This document shows positions 63,781 to 64,000 of a stretch of DNA of 64,000 nucleotides, piece after piece; position 1 is the first letter of the stretch, and every line of letters begins with the position of its first letter. The translations under genes and the position numbers were made by a program. Where the stretch lies: the NCBI RefSeq assembly GCF_038502225.1, contig NC_091390.1:10699289-10763288 (forward strand), read 5' to 3'. The DNA comes from Cherax quadricarinatus. Lineage: Eukaryota > Arthropoda > Malacostraca > Decapoda > Parastacidae. The notes below the pieces were generated by a model. That model ran no database searches and had not been told where the DNA came from. It worked only from the letters and a program-made list of their open reading frames with translations.

Positions 63781-64000
63781 GTCCCCGTTATTTTCTCCAT
63801 TTATTTATGTTTAGTTAAAGTAGTGAGAGGGTGAGTAGTGTGGAGTGGTGGGTAGAGTAATGAGAGGTGAAGTTGTAGTCACCAGTGACCTCACATTACC
63901 TACCTACCGCTAATCATCTCTCCTACCGCCTCGCCTGCCTGTCCCCTGCCTACTGACTCCCTTACTCCCATATTCCCCGATTATGCCATTCATTGCGATA
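63781..64000. other. No feature recognised at the right edge
   Basis: GTGAGTAGTGTGGAGTGGTG-type G-rich then C-rich sequence to the end of the window. Confidence 0.4.

Overview
This window reads as repeat-dominated, non-coding eukaryotic DNA, most likely from a decapod crustacean (crayfish/lobster/shrimp type). That attribution is an inference from the combination of CR1/Jockey-like LINEs, Penelope-like elements (PLEs) with GIY-YIG domains, tRNA-derived SINEs, long (TA)n, (CA)n and (GA)n tracts and very long minisatellites. I found no host protein-coding gene, rRNA or bona fide tRNA gene, and nothing prokaryotic. Nearly all open reading frames are either transposon ORFs or stop-free tandem repeats.

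Layout. 1-4.05 kb: a 16-bp minisatellite, GA tracts and decayed LINE fragments. 4.05-8.8 kb: a 22-bp satellite in two homogenised subfamilies with degenerate edges. 8.9-12.5 kb: 51-, 36- and 12-bp minisatellites, a SINE and a hammerhead-bearing element. 12.5-25.9 kb: a large inverted repeat whose arms enclose a 10.4-kb satellite of 20-bp units plus 10-bp and 32-bp arrays. 26-30 kb: SINE, a LINE (LINE-B) split by a hammerhead element, and retroelement debris. 30-33.1 kb: three more minisatellites. 33.2-39.2 kb: a MITE, inverted SINE pairs, palindromic hammerhead elements and TA microsatellites. 39.26-45.65 kb: a nest of PLEs. 46-53.2 kb: more hammerhead elements, 42-, 61-, 50-, 32/34- and 11-bp arrays. 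53.5-56.1 kb: a TIR element interrupted by LINE-A. 56.6-62.6 kb: LINE-C, one truncated and one nearly full-length copy. 63.2-63.8 kb: a possible solo LTR.

The most interesting system is a dense family of hammerhead-ribozyme (HHR)-like motifs, about 28 loci on both strands. Each has stem I, a CUGANGA-type core, stem II, GAAA, and a palindromic ACGU (once AGCGCU) followed by U/C/A. Stem II and stem I covary between subfamilies, and core positions 3 and 8 change together (C-G, U-A, G-C). The motif sits in both recognisable PLEs and in short ORF-less elements that have a TATA-like box about 157-193 nt upstream of the predicted cleavage site and are flanked by 8-15-bp target-site duplications. PLE-associated hammerheads with a minimal stem III that act as dimers are known from the literature. 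The points worth testing here are the sequence diversity, the conserved extra nucleotide after A9, the back-to-back palindromic copies, the nested insertions and one head-to-tail tandem pair.

How the parts relate: the PLE reverse transcriptase/endonuclease (41388-43652, intact frame) is the plausible trans-acting machinery for the short ribozyme elements. LINE-A/B/C are separate autonomous families, now mostly broken, and SINEs would depend on one of them. Several minisatellites have grown inside transposons (61 bp in a PLE terminal repeat, 32-34 bp in LINE-B).
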